A DNA stretch of 64,000 bases, from assembly GCA_958295695.1 (NCBI GenBank), contig OY282363.1, forward strand, positions 1,301,156 through 1,365,155. The letters are read 5' to 3'. Within the stretch, counting starts at the first letter, position 1. The number at the start of each line of letters is the position of its first letter. The DNA comes from an uncultured Alphaproteobacteria bacterium (GTDB taxonomy: Bacteria; Pseudomonadota; Alphaproteobacteria; SP197). Of the stretch, positions 27,019 to 35,956 are shown piece by piece. The notes under the pieces are model-generated. The model was not told the DNA's origin and did no database searches. It saw nothing but the letters and a program-made list of their open reading frames with translations. The translations under genes and the position numbers were made by a program.

Positions 27019-27672
27019 ATGCTGAACCTCGTCGAAGAGATCGTCCTTCTCATGATCGACGACGAAGGCTCCTTCATCCCCGTTCGGGATACCGCCTTCG
27101 ACCACAGCGTCGCCGGCGCCGTCCTCATGGACCTGGCCTTCGCCAACCGCATCGACACGGATTCCGACCGGCTGACCGTGATCGATTCGTCGCCGACCGG
27201 AAGCGCGATGCTCGATTCCGCGCTGTCCCTCATCGCCTCGTCCGAGGAGACCAGGTCGCCCTCCGCCTGGATCGCGGCCCTGGCCACGGACGAAGCGCGG
27301 CCCGTGCGCGACATGGCGCTGGATAGCCTGGTCGAGCGGGGGATTCTCGAACGTTCCGGCGCGAAGTTTCTCTGGGTCTTCGAGCGGTTGCGCCACCCGA
27401 TCGTCGACGACCGGGAGGAACGCGCGGTCAAGCGGCGCATCGCCGGCGTCCTGTTGTCCGACGACATCCCGGATCCCCGGGACGCGGCCCTGATCTGTCT
27501 CGCGGACGCCTGCGGCGTCCTGCCCGCCATCTTCTCCGTCCAGGAGATCGAGAAAGCACGCCCGCGAATCGAACAACTGCGCAAGCTCGACCTGATCGGT
27601 CGCGAGATGAGCGGCGCGATCGAGGAGATCGAGCGCTCCATCATCGTCGCGATGTCGTACATGCCCCATTGA
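27019..27672 (+). CDS. GPP34 (GOLPH3/Vps74-like) family protein
   Basis: A 217-residue helical protein of the GPP34 family. It starts LNLVEEIVLLMIDDEGSF, continues VAGAVLMDLAFANRI and SPTGSAMLDSALSLI, and has DSLVERGILERSG before a helix-rich end. In eukaryotes GOLPH3 and Vps74 bind a phosphoinositide at the Golgi membrane; the bacterial proteins have no settled function. There is no signal peptide or transmembrane segment, so it would be cytoplasmic or membrane-peripheral. It sits tightly behind a STAS gene and 88 bp before amt, an unusual place that suggests a role in the partner-switch/nitrogen set. Confidence 0.75.
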   Translation: MLNLVEEIVLLMIDDEGSFIPVRDTAFDHSVAGAVLMDLAFANRIDTDSDRLTVIDSSPTGSAMLDSALSLIASSEETRSPSAWIAALATDEARPVRDMALDSLVERGILERSGAKFLWVFERLRHPIVDDREERAVKRRIAGVLLSDDIPDPRDAALICLADACGVLPAIFSVQEIEKARPRIEQLRKLDLIGREMSGAIEEIERSIIVAMSYMPH

Positions 27673-27760
27673 AAGCCGCGATTGGATGGCGGCCCGGCCA
27701 GTGCGGCCCGCGGCGCGATCGCCGGTTGTCCCCCCGTTCTGGATTGGATTGGACGTGACA

Positions 27761-29140
27761 ATGCGAAGAGCGTGTATCTCCCGGCGCAAGACGGCCGTTT
27801 GCCTTGCGGCTTTCGCGGCCGCGGTCTTCCTCGCGCTCCTGTCGCCGTCCGCGTACGCCGCGGTCGAAGGCGAGGCGAACTTCGTCCTGAACAGCTTCGC
27901 GTTCCTGATCTGGGGCGCGCTCGTCATGTGGATGTGCGCGGGTTTCACGATGCTCGAAGCCGGGTCCGTGCGCACCAAGAACGCATCGGTCATCTGCCTC
28001 AAGAACATCGGTCTCTACGCCTTCGCCGGCCTCATGTTCTACCTCGTCGGCTACAACATCATGTATGTCGACGTCGAACCGGGCGGCTGGTTCGGTTCGC
28101 TTTCGCTGTTCTACGGCACCACCGGCGAAGAGGTCGCCTTGCTGGCGGACGAGCCCGGGGCCGCGGCGGCCGTCGTCGAGAACGGCCATGCGGTGATGTC
28201 CGACTGGTTCTTCCAGATGGTCTTCGTCGCGACGACCGCCTCGATCGTGTCCGGCGCCCTGGCCGAACGGGTCAAGCTGTGGTCGTTCTTCGTCTTCATC
28301 GTGGTCTTGACCGCGGTAATCTATCCGGTGGTCGGCGCCTGGACGTGGGGAGGGGGCTGGCTCGGCGAGCTGGGCTTCTCGGACTTCGCGGGATCGACCA
28401 TCGTCCACTCCACCGGAGGCTGGGCGGCGCTGGCGGGCGCGCTTGTCGTGGGCGCGCGCAAGGGCAAGTTCCGGCGCGACGGCTCGGTGAAGCAGACGCC
28501 GCCGTCGAACGTTCCCGCCGTGACGCTGGGCGTCTTCATTCTCTGGCTCGGATGGTTCGGATTCAACGGCGGTTCCCAACTCGCGCTGGGTTCCGCGCTC
28601 GACGCGGTCGCGTTGAGCAACATCCTCGCCAACACGAACATCGCCGCCGGCGCCGGCGTCGTCGCCGCCATCGCCCTGTCGCGGCCCATCCTCGGCCGCG
28701 TCGACCTTCTCACCAGCCTGAACGGGGCGATCGCGGGTCTGGTCTCGATCACGGCGGGGCCCGATCTGGTCGAGCACTATTGGGCCATCGCGATCGGCGG
28801 GGTCGGCGGTTTCATCGCCGTCGCCGGCTCGAAGCTGATGGACTGGCTGCGGGTCGACGATGTGGTCGGCGCGGTTCCGGCCCACCTGTTCGCCGGCGTC
28901 TGGGGGACCCTCGCGGTGGGCCTCGCCACGGGCGGCGATATTCTGGCGCAGCTCTACGGGATCGCGGCCGTCGGCGCCTTCGTGTTCGTCGCTTCGGGAC
29001 TCGTCTGGCTCGCGATCGAAAAGACCATGGGGGCCCGGGTCTCGCCGCTCGTGGAGGAGCTGGGCCAGGACGTGGCCGAGCTCCGCATCGAGGCCTACCC
29101 CGAGTTTGTCGTCGTGCCGGACGATGACGACGACGACTGA
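27761..29140 (+). CDS. amt: Ammonium transporter (Amt)
   Basis: A 459-residue Amt/Mep/Rh channel. It has a cleavable signal peptide (to SAYA, about residue 30) and about eleven membrane helices. Both pore histidines are visible, in STIVHSTGGWAALAG and AVPAHLFAGVWG. FTMLEAGSVRTKNAS and ALAERVKLWSF are family blocks. The C-terminal tail, where PII proteins usually act, ends in six aspartates. No glnK gene is adjacent; a STAS gene follows instead. The ATG at 27761 was preferred over an in-frame one upstream because it starts the signal peptide. Confidence 0.95.
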   Translation: MRRACISRRKTAVCLAAFAAAVFLALLSPSAYAAVEGEANFVLNSFAFLIWGALVMWMCAGFTMLEAGSVRTKNASVICLKNIGLYAFAGLMFYLVGYNIMYVDVEPGGWFGSLSLFYGTTGEEVALLADEPGAAAAVVENGHAVMSDWFFQMVFVATTASIVSGALAERVKLWSFFVFIVVLTAVIYPVVGAWTWGGGWLGELGFSDFAGSTIVHSTGGWAALAGALVVGARKGKFRRDGSVKQTPPSNVPAVTLGVFILWLGWFGFNGGSQLALGSALDAVALSNILANTNIAAGAGVVAAIALSRPILGRVDLLTSLNGAIAGLVSITAGPDLVEHYWAIAIGGVGGFIAVAGSKLMDWLRVDDVVGAVPAHLFAGVWGTLAVGLATGGDILAQLYGIAAVGAFVFVASGLVWLAIEKTMGARVSPLVEELGQDVAELRIEAYPEFVVVPDDDDDD

Positions 29141-29236
29141 TCGCGGGGCCGGCGCGATCCGGCGACGCCGGTTTGGATTTGACGCGATCGGGCCGGGGCG
29201 CGATTCGCGGGACGATCGATCTGGGAGACGGATGCC

Positions 29237-29575
29237 ATGAAAGTGACGACGGAGCGGCAGGGCGGCGCCTTGTCCATTTGTGTCGATGGGCGCATCGACG
29301 GTTCCAACGTGGTCGAGTTCGAGGAAGCGGTCAGGGCGGCGATCGGCGACGAGGACGTCGTCGTGATCATGGATTTCGGAAACCTGCTTTACGTGAGCAG
29401 CGCCGGTCTCCGCGCCGTGCTCCTGACCGGCAAGAGGCTGAGGGGCAGGAAATCGGAACTCGTGCTCTGCTCGCTCTCCGATCCCATCCGCAAGGTTTTC
29501 GAGATCAGCGGTTTCGACAAGCTCTTCGCGATCCATCCGACGCGCGGCGAGGCCCTGTCGTCGCTTGCGGACTAG
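29237..29575 (+). CDS. STAS-domain anti-anti-sigma-like protein 2
   Basis: A 112-residue RsbV-like protein with VDGRIDGSNVVEFEEAV, the serine in YVSSAGLRAVLL, and KVFEISGFDKLF. It is similar to the STAS protein at 26661, so one kinase-like gene faces two possible substrates. It lies between amt and a type III glutamine synthetase gene, with about 90 bp on each side. A direct link to ammonium uptake or assimilation is suggested by position only. Confidence 0.9.
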   Translation: MKVTTERQGGALSICVDGRIDGSNVVEFEEAVRAAIGDEDVVVIMDFGNLLYVSSAGLRAVLLTGKRLRGRKSELVLCSLSDPIRKVFEISGFDKLFAIHPTRGEALSSLAD

Positions 29576-29666
29576 GCGCGCCGTTTCGCGCCGCCGCGGT
29601 TGGGTTTCGCGCGCGTTGTGCGATACTGGCCCGCTGTTCCGCGCCACCACCCCGGGAGTAGCCGTC

Positions 29667-31757
29667 GTGTCCTCGACCCATTCCACGCATGACGCCCCCG
29701 CGCAGACCGTGGCTCTGCCGCCCGAACTGGCGGAGATCAACCGGAATGTGCTGGACGACGCCGTTCTCAAGAAGCTGGTGGACCCGGAGGTCTACTACGC
29801 CTTCGCGCAGTGCCGCGCGACCGGCGTGCCGATGGACAAGGGCTTCGCCACCGCCCTGGCCCGCTCCGTCCGGGAATGGGCCCAGTCGAAGGGATGCATC
29901 GGCTATTCGCACTGGTTTTCCCCGGTGCGCGGCCCCGTCCATGGAGAGAAGCTCGAGACGTTCGTGGGCGTCGACTTCGACGCCGACCGCCTCATTATCG
30001 CGTTGACGGGCCGGGATCTCTTCCAGACCGAAACCGACGGATCGTCCTTTCCCAACGGCGGGTTGCGCGAGACCCACGAGGCGGCGGCGTATATCGGATG
30101 GGACACGGGATCGCCGCCCTTCGTCTACCGCAAGACGCTCTACATCCCGTCCGCCTTCGTGTCGTGGACCGGCGAGGCCCTGGACCAGAAGACTCCCCTG
30201 TTGCGGGCGAACATGGCCGTCAACGAGCAGGGCCTGCGGCTGCTGCATCATCTCGGGGACGCGGAGACGACCGAGGTCGTGTGCAATGTCGGCTGGGAGC
30301 AGGAGTTCTTCCTGATCGACAGGAGCATGTATCTGGCCCGGCCGGACCTCATCGCCGCGGGACGCACGTTGCTCGGGGCCGCGCCGCTTCGCGGCCAGGA
30401 GCTGTCGGACCACTACTTCGCCAGGCTGACGCCGCGGGTGAACCGTTTCATGGCCGAGGCCCGGGAGACGATGTGGCGGCTCGGCATCTCGATCCGGTGC
30501 ACCCACAACGAGGTCGCGCCGGCCCAGCACGAGATCTCGCCGATCTTCAACCTGGCCAATCTCGCCGCCGACACGAACATCCTGGCGATGGATGTGCTGC
30601 GCGATCTGGCCTTCGAACACGATCTGGCGATCCTGTTCCACGAGAAGCCGTTCGCCGGCCTCAACGGCAGCGGCAAGCACAACAACTGGGGCCTCAACAC
30701 GGACACCGGCGCCAACCTCTTCGTGCCCGGCGAGACCGAGCTCGAGAGCCGGCGGTTCGTGGCCTTCACCGCCGCGCTCCTGCGCGGCGTGAACAAGCAT
30801 GGCGACCTGTTGCGCTGCGGCGTGTCGACCGCCGGCAACGATCACCGGCTCGGCGCTCAGGAGGCGCCGCCGGCCATCATCACGCTGCACTTGGGCGAGC
30901 ACCTGGAGCGGCACTTCAGGAACGTCGCCGATGGCGGGCCGTTTGCCGCCTACCAGACGCAACACAAGGAGATCGAGATCACGGCGCCCGTGGCCGACAT
31001 CAGGGCCAATCTGGAGGACCGCAACCGCACCGCGCCGTTCCCGTGGTGCGGCAACCGGTTCGAGTTCCGGGCCGTCGGCGGGAACCAGCATATCGCCTTC
31101 CCGCTGACGATGGTCAACGCGGCGATCGCCGACAGTCTCAAGGCGATGTGCGACGAGGCCGACGCCGGCAAGGACATCGACCGGGTCGTCCGCGAGACGA
31201 TCGGGGAGAACCAGGGCGCGCTGTTCAGCGGGAACGGTTACTCCGACGACCTCTATCGCCATGCCGAGAAGTGGAACCTGACGCACCTGAAGAGCAGCCC
31301 CGAGGCTTACGAAGCCTTGACATCGGAGAAGAACGTCACGCTGTTCGTCGGCCTCGGCGTTTTCAACGAACGGGAGATCGCCGCGCGCCAGAGCGTTCTT
31401 CAGGACGCCTACGCCACCGAGATCGGAATCGAGGCGCGCGCCTTGCTGCGCATTCTCTCGACCATGGTCGCTCCCGCGGCGCTGGAGGACGTCGAGGCCG
31501 TCCGCGCCGGGTTCTCGTCCTCGCTCCTCGACGGGAAGAGGGAGCTGGTCGCCCGGCTGCTGGAGCGGATCGACGCCTTGTCGGGCGCCATCGACGGCTG
31601 GCCGGAGGACGACCTCTCCCGCGCCGCGTCATACGCCCACGGGACCGTCAAGCCCGCGATGCGGTCCGCCCGCGACGCGGCGGACCGTCTCGAGGCCCTG
31701 GTCGACGCGCGCCTCTGGCCGCTGCCGGACTATTCGGAGCTGATCCACCACCAGTGA
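29667..31757 (+). CDS. glnN: Type III glutamine synthetase
   Basis: A 696-residue glutamine synthetase of the large GSIII type, which makes glutamine from glutamate, ammonium and ATP. CNVGWEQEFFLID carries metal-binding glutamates; PAQHEISPIFNLANLA, NGSGKHNNWGLNT and NKHGDLLRCGVS follow. The length (usual about 700-730) and C-terminal helical part exclude GSI and GSII. The GTG at 29667, behind GGGAG, is the most likely start. GSIII is uncommon in alphaproteobacteria, which normally use GSI. It is placed after amt, so incoming ammonium can be fixed at once. Confidence 0.93.
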   Translation: MSSTHSTHDAPAQTVALPPELAEINRNVLDDAVLKKLVDPEVYYAFAQCRATGVPMDKGFATALARSVREWAQSKGCIGYSHWFSPVRGPVHGEKLETFVGVDFDADRLIIALTGRDLFQTETDGSSFPNGGLRETHEAAAYIGWDTGSPPFVYRKTLYIPSAFVSWTGEALDQKTPLLRANMAVNEQGLRLLHHLGDAETTEVVCNVGWEQEFFLIDRSMYLARPDLIAAGRTLLGAAPLRGQELSDHYFARLTPRVNRFMAEARETMWRLGISIRCTHNEVAPAQHEISPIFNLANLAADTNILAMDVLRDLAFEHDLAILFHEKPFAGLNGSGKHNNWGLNTDTGANLFVPGETELESRRFVAFTAALLRGVNKHGDLLRCGVSTAGNDHRLGAQEAPPAIITLHLGEHLERHFRNVADGGPFAAYQTQHKEIEITAPVADIRANLEDRNRTAPFPWCGNRFEFRAVGGNQHIAFPLTMVNAAIADSLKAMCDEADAGKDIDRVVRETIGENQGALFSGNGYSDDLYRHAEKWNLTHLKSSPEAYEALTSEKNVTLFVGLGVFNEREIAARQSVLQDAYATEIGIEARALLRILSTMVAPAALEDVEAVRAGFSSSLLDGKRELVARLLERIDALSGAIDGWPEDDLSRAASYAHGTVKPAMRSARDAADRLEALVDARLWPLPDYSELIHHQ

Positions 31758-31794
31758 ACGGCGCCGGCCGGCCCGAAGCGCATCGACGATTAGG

Positions 31795-31821
31795 CGTCCG
31801 CGCCCGTGGGCCCGGCGGACG
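31795..31821. terminator. Hairpin between convergent genes
   Basis: CGTCCGC (31795-31801) pairs with GCGGACG (31815-31821), with inner GCCC/GGGC pairing, between the glutamine synthetase gene and the convergent binding-protein gene. No T-run follows, so it is a candidate two-way terminator only. Confidence 0.4.
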
Positions 31822-31824
31822 GCG

Positions 31825-32730
31825 TCATCGCACCCAGATCGAGACGTTCGCCAGGTAATCGCGCGTGTCGCGGTCGAGCGGAAAGTGCAGCAGGCCGTCG
31901 CGGCCGAACCAGCGGTCGTGGATGTCCTCGTAACGGCTCGTGTGGCTGTCGATGCCGACGAGCAGGTCCGCCAGGACGCCGTTGACCAGATCCCGCCACG
32001 GGCTGTCGTTCTGGGGCAGGACGCAGGCCAGGGGTTCGGTCGCCAGAACGCTCGTGCGCGGCAGCAGCACGACGCTCCGGTCCAGTTGCGCGCGCTCGGC
32101 CTCCGACAGCAGGGCCGTGCCGATGTTGGAGACGCCGTGCACGTCGCCGTTCGCCAGGGCGTCCATGGCCTCGCCGATGTTGGCGAAGGCGCGGACCGTG
32201 ACCAGCGGCAACTGGTTCGCGATCACCGAAACCGTCGTCGTGCCTTCGACCACGCCGATCTCCAGCCCGTTCACGTCGGCGATCCGGCTGGCGTGCTCGC
32301 GGTACGCCATGATGCGCGTGCCGTCGCGGAAGAAGGGCAGGGAAAAGTCGACCAGTCGCTCCCGTTCCCGGGTCGGCGTCGTCAGCCCGCATACGATGTC
32401 GAGTTCGCGCTCGGAGACGCGGACGAGGCGGTCGGCCGGCGTCACCGGGAACAACTCGAGCTCGATGTCGCGGCCGAGCAAACGTTCCGCGCCGAGCCGG
32501 ATCTCCTCGAGGAGGTCGACCGAGAAACCCTCGAAGCCGCCGCCGGCCGTCTCGTGCGCGAAGGCCCCGCCGCTGGCCCGGGTTCCCGCGCGTATGACGC
32601 CATCGGCGGCGATGCGGTCGAGAACGCTGTCGGCCGCCGCGTCCGCGCCCGCCAGCGTCAGGCACAGGAACGCCAGGGCGGACAGGGGACGGTTGCGCGG
32701 TCTCGGCCGAGTCGTTGAAAGTTCGTTCAT
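31825..32730 (-). CDS. Amino-acid-type ABC solute-binding protein
   Basis: A 301-residue periplasmic binding protein of family 3 (polar amino acids). It has a signal peptide ending ADAAA, then the domain start VLDRIAADGVIRAGTR, VDLLEEIRLGAERLLG, DIVCGLTTPTRERERLVDFS and a late hinge segment. It faces away from the methyltransferase gene and lies beside a permease set that has its own fused binding domain. It may deliver an amino acid to that complex, or act as a receptor. The ligand is unknown. Confidence 0.85.
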   Translation of the reverse strand: MNELSTTRPRPRNRPLSALAFLCLTLAGADAAADSVLDRIAADGVIRAGTRASGGAFAHETAGGGFEGFSVDLLEEIRLGAERLLGRDIELELFPVTPADRLVRVSERELDIVCGLTTPTRERERLVDFSLPFFRDGTRIMAYREHASRIADVNGLEIGVVEGTTTVSVIANQLPLVTVRAFANIGEAMDALANGDVHGVSNIGTALLSEAERAQLDRSVVLLPRTSVLATEPLACVLPQNDSPWRDLVNGVLADLLVGIDSHTSRYEDIHDRWFGRDGLLHFPLDRDTRDYLANVSIWVR

Positions 32731-32850
32731 CGTATGACACCATGGCGTTTGATCGGTTCTCCCCGTAGGGCGGATAGGCGTCCGTGGGAAGAACCGGGAT
32801 ATCCGAACATCCGGGTCGCGGGGCGGACCGGCTTCGAATCGTGGGGAGTC

Positions 32851-33678
32851 ATGATAGCCGATCCCCTGACCGAGCGCATCGGGCGCGACGACATTCCCAA
32901 TATGGTCCGCAGCTATGAACGTTATCTTTCGTCGGGGCTCTACGACCGGAGATATCCAAGGCCGAACAGGCGCACGCTTGGGATGCTGTTGCGCCACCTT
33001 CCCGTCGCCGGCCGCTTTCTGGACTTCGGCGCGGGCACCGGCCGCTATGCCGAGCCCCTGTTGCGGCTGACCGATGCCGGCGGCGTCGCCTACGACATCT
33101 GCCCGACCGCGTGCCGGATCATGACGGAACGCATGGACGGTTTCGTCCGGGATGGGCGCCTCGCGATCCGCGACGATCCCCTGGCTCCGTTGTCCAGGGA
33201 GTTCCCCGCCGCGTTCGACCTCGTGTTCCTGGCGTTCGGCGTTCTCGGGCATGTCAGCGGCCGGGCGAACCGGCGGGACATGCTTTCCGTGTTGCGCCGG
33301 ACGCTGAAACCGGACGGCGTCCTGATCGCGGGCCTGCCCAACAGGGCCCGGAGGTTCCGCGCCGAACTGCGCGCCGCGCGGCGCAGGGTCGGAGGCGGCG
33401 AGCTCGAGGAGGGCGACGTTCTCTACCGGCGGGGCCGCAGCGCCGACGCGATACCGATGTTCTATCACCTGTTCACGCCCGACGAGGCGCGCAGCGAGTT
33501 CGACGCCGCGGGATTCCGCGTCGAGCAGGTTCGGGCCGAAAGCGTCCTGGCCGAGGAGAAGGTCGTCTCGGCGCCGTTCGTCGGCTGGTGGGACGATCTC
33601 GTGTGCCGTCTGCTGCCCGCGGCCTGCGGCTTCGGCTTTCTCGTCGTCGCCCGGCCGCGGACGACCGGGGAGGCGTGA
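32851..33678 (+). CDS. SAM-dependent methyltransferase
   Basis: A 275-residue class I methyltransferase. The SAM-binding motif is FLDFGAGTGRYAEPLL, followed by the acidic turn GGVAYDICP and LVFLAFGVLGHV. The start ATG at 32851 follows GTGGGGAG. It could methylate a small molecule or protein; nothing in the sequence tells which. Its stop overlaps the start of the binding-protein/permease fusion (GTGA), so it belongs to the 32851-37908 operon ending in the PP2C phosphatase. Confidence 0.8.
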   Translation: MIADPLTERIGRDDIPNMVRSYERYLSSGLYDRRYPRPNRRTLGMLLRHLPVAGRFLDFGAGTGRYAEPLLRLTDAGGVAYDICPTACRIMTERMDGFVRDGRLAIRDDPLAPLSREFPAAFDLVFLAFGVLGHVSGRANRRDMLSVLRRTLKPDGVLIAGLPNRARRFRAELRAARRRVGGGELEEGDVLYRRGRSADAIPMFYHLFTPDEARSEFDAAGFRVEQVRAESVLAEEKVVSAPFVGWWDDLVCRLLPAACGFGFLVVARPRTTGEA

Positions 33679-35285
33679 CGGCCGTGGGCGTGGCGAACTC
33701 CATCCCGCGCGTGGCGCTCGCCCTCGCGGCGCTCGCCGCCTCGCTCTGTCCGGCCGCGCCGGCGACCGCCGACGATCTCGACAGGATCGTCGAGCGCGGG
33801 CGTCTCGTCGTGGGCGTCAAGGAGGACTACGCGCCGTTCGGGTTCCGCGATTCCGAGGGCGCTCTCGTCGGCTACGACGTCGATGTCGCCCGGGCGTTCG
33901 CCGAGACGGCCGGCGTGACGGTGGAGCTGGTGCCGGTGACCAGCGCCAACCGTCTGCAGAAGCTCCAGCGAGGCGAGATCGATGTCGTCGTCGCCACGAT
34001 GGGCGACACCAGGAGCCGCCGCGAACTGGTCCACATGATCGAGCCGCACTACTACGGCGACGGCGCGAACGTGCTGATGGCGTCCGGCTCGGGCGTCTCG
34101 GACTGGTCGGACCTGCGCGGACAGACGCTCTGCACGCTGCAGGGCGCGCTCTGGGGCCGGCTCGCCGAGGAGCGCCTGCTGATCGACACCGTCGCGCTCA
34201 ACACGACGCGCGAGACGGCGCTGGCCCTGCGCGCTGGCCACTGCGTCGGCTGGCTCTATGACGAAGTGAACCTTCTGAACGAGCTGGCGAGCGGGGACTG
34301 GGACGGCTACGAGGTGTCGCTGCCCACGCGCTTCATCCTGCCGTGGGCGGTCGCCATCCGCAAGGAAGAGGCCGGAGGCCGCCTGGACAGGCTCCTCGGC
34401 GACCTTCTCGCCCAGTGGCATCGCGACGGCTTCCTCCAGGATCTCGAGCGGCGCTGGGACCTGCCTCCGTCGCCCTATCTCAAGCGGGCGCGAGAGCGGT
34501 GGGTCGAGCGGGACGGGACGGAGCAGTACGTCTGCCGGCGCGACGACGCCGGCCGGTGGCCGCTGTCGTGCCGCGAAGCGTCGCTGGTGACGAGCGAGGG
34601 CCTCACCGACCTGTCCGGCATGGCCCTCCTGCTGCTGGAGACGACCGGGCTGGACGTCAGCGTGCTCTACGATCCGACCGACCGGAGCGTCTTCCTCGCC
34701 GGCCTCGGCCTGACCGCGGCGCTCTCGGTCGTGACCGTGGTCCTCAGCATCGTGCTGGGGATCCTGTTCGGCTGGCTGATGCACCGCCGGGTGTTCGCCG
34801 TCGCGCCGCTCCTGCGCGTCGCCTGCGCGGGCCTGCGCATGACGCCGCCGCTATTGCAGCTCTACGTCGTGTTCTTCGGCCTGGGCGGCGTCGTGGTGGC
34901 GCTCGGTTTCACCCTCGACGCGTTCACGATCGCCGCGATCGTGCTTTCGCTCTACGCGGCCGCCAGCAACGCCGTGGCCTTCCACCACGCCTCGGACGTC
35001 GCCGCGGGCGGGAGCGGCGTGCTGCGCTTCACGCCGGGCGACATCCGCAAGGCGCTGGCGCTCTGTTTCGCCGCGGTCATGGGCAACTGCGTCAACATCG
35101 TCAAGGCCACCGGGATGGCGAGCACGCTGGCGTTGCCCGAGCTGGTCTACGCCAGCACCTCGATCGTCGCGGAGAAGGGCAACGACGACATCATGATGAA
35201 CCTTCTTCTGCTGGCCTATTTCGCCCTCGTCATCCTGACGGTGCGGGCCTTCCGCCTTCTCGAACGCCGGGTCGCCGCGCCATGA
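33675..35285 (+). CDS. Binding-protein/permease fusion (amino-acid ABC type)
   Basis: A 536-residue protein. Residues 1-31 are a signal sequence (ending ATAD). About 32-270 form a family 3 binding domain (IVERGRLVVGVKEDYAPFGF, GEIDVVVATMGDTRSRRE). A linker with cysteines follows. From about 335 there is a His/Glu-type permease domain with several helices (GLGLTAALSVVTVVLSIVLG). The segment MGNCVNIVKATGMAST matches the usual GN...KDTSL part, but the EAA---G coupling loop before it is shortened and not recognisable. No ATPase gene is near. It starts at GTG 33675 and overlaps the next permease gene. Confidence 0.82.
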   Translation: MTAVGVANSIPRVALALAALAASLCPAAPATADDLDRIVERGRLVVGVKEDYAPFGFRDSEGALVGYDVDVARAFAETAGVTVELVPVTSANRLQKLQRGEIDVVVATMGDTRSRRELVHMIEPHYYGDGANVLMASGSGVSDWSDLRGQTLCTLQGALWGRLAEERLLIDTVALNTTRETALALRAGHCVGWLYDEVNLLNELASGDWDGYEVSLPTRFILPWAVAIRKEEAGGRLDRLLGDLLAQWHRDGFLQDLERRWDLPPSPYLKRARERWVERDGTEQYVCRRDDAGRWPLSCREASLVTSEGLTDLSGMALLLLETTGLDVSVLYDPTDRSVFLAGLGLTAALSVVTVVLSIVLGILFGWLMHRRVFAVAPLLRVACAGLRMTPPLLQLYVVFFGLGGVVVALGFTLDAFTIAAIVLSLYAAASNAVAFHHASDVAAGGSGVLRFTPGDIRKALALCFAAVMGNCVNIVKATGMASTLALPELVYASTSIVAEKGNDDIMMNLLLLAYFALVILTVRAFRLLERRVAAP

Positions 35286-35956
35286 CCGTCGCCGAAATCG
35301 TCGATCACCTGGCCGCGTGGACGCCCTACCTGCTGACCGGCTTCGGGTGGAACATCGCGGTCTCGCTCGTGGCCATGGCGATCGGGACGGTGACGGGCCT
35401 GTTGCTCGCGCTCATGAGGGACAGCAGGGTCCGGGGCGTGAACGGCGGCGGCGGCGCGCTCACGGTGGTGATGCACGGGGCGCCGACGTTCGTGATGCTG
35501 TTCTATCTCACCTACATGGTTCCCGAGCACATCGAGCTCTGGGGGCTGAACGTGCATGTGCCGGTCTGGCTGAAGGCCTCGCTCGCGTTCGGCATCGCGG
35601 TGACGGGTTTCGTGTCCGACAACGCCCTGGTCTCGATCCGGCACCTCGCCGGAGGACGGATCCTGGAAGCGCTGTTGTTCCTGCCGTCCTGGACCAGCTA
35701 CTTCCTGATTATCGTGATGGCGTCCAGCACGGCGTCGGTGATCGGCGTCCCGGAGCTGGTGTACCGCGCGAGAACGGTCATCGGCGCGGTCGACCGGCCC
35801 GATTTCGCGATCTGGGTCTACCTCTACGCCATGGTCTGGTTCCTGGCCTTCAGCATCGTGCTGACGGCGGCCATGCACCTTCTGCGCGGCCGTTTGACCC
35901 GGCGGGCGCGGACGACACGGGACCGGGACGAGGCGGGCCTGGGCGGCATCCCATGA
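35282..35956 (+). CDS. Amino-acid ABC-type permease, no EAA motif seen
   Basis: A 224-residue membrane protein of the HisM/GlnP permease kind: GFGWNIAVSLVAMAIGTVTGLLLALM, GAPTFVMLFYLTYMV, and the end VIGVPELVYRART. Compared by hand with standard permeases, the stretch between the middle and last helices is about 20 residues shorter, and the EAA---G---LP loop that docks the ATPase is absent (HLAGGRILEALLFLPSW stands there). It overlaps the fusion gene before it and the PP2C gene after it (both ATGA), so the three should be made as one complex. Confidence 0.8.
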   Translation: MTVAEIVDHLAAWTPYLLTGFGWNIAVSLVAMAIGTVTGLLLALMRDSRVRGVNGGGGALTVVMHGAPTFVMLFYLTYMVPEHIELWGLNVHVPVWLKASLAFGIAVTGFVSDNALVSIRHLAGGRILEALLFLPSWTSYFLIIVMASSTASVIGVPELVYRARTVIGAVDRPDFAIWVYLYAMVWFLAFSIVLTAAMHLLRGRLTRRARTTRDRDEAGLGGIP

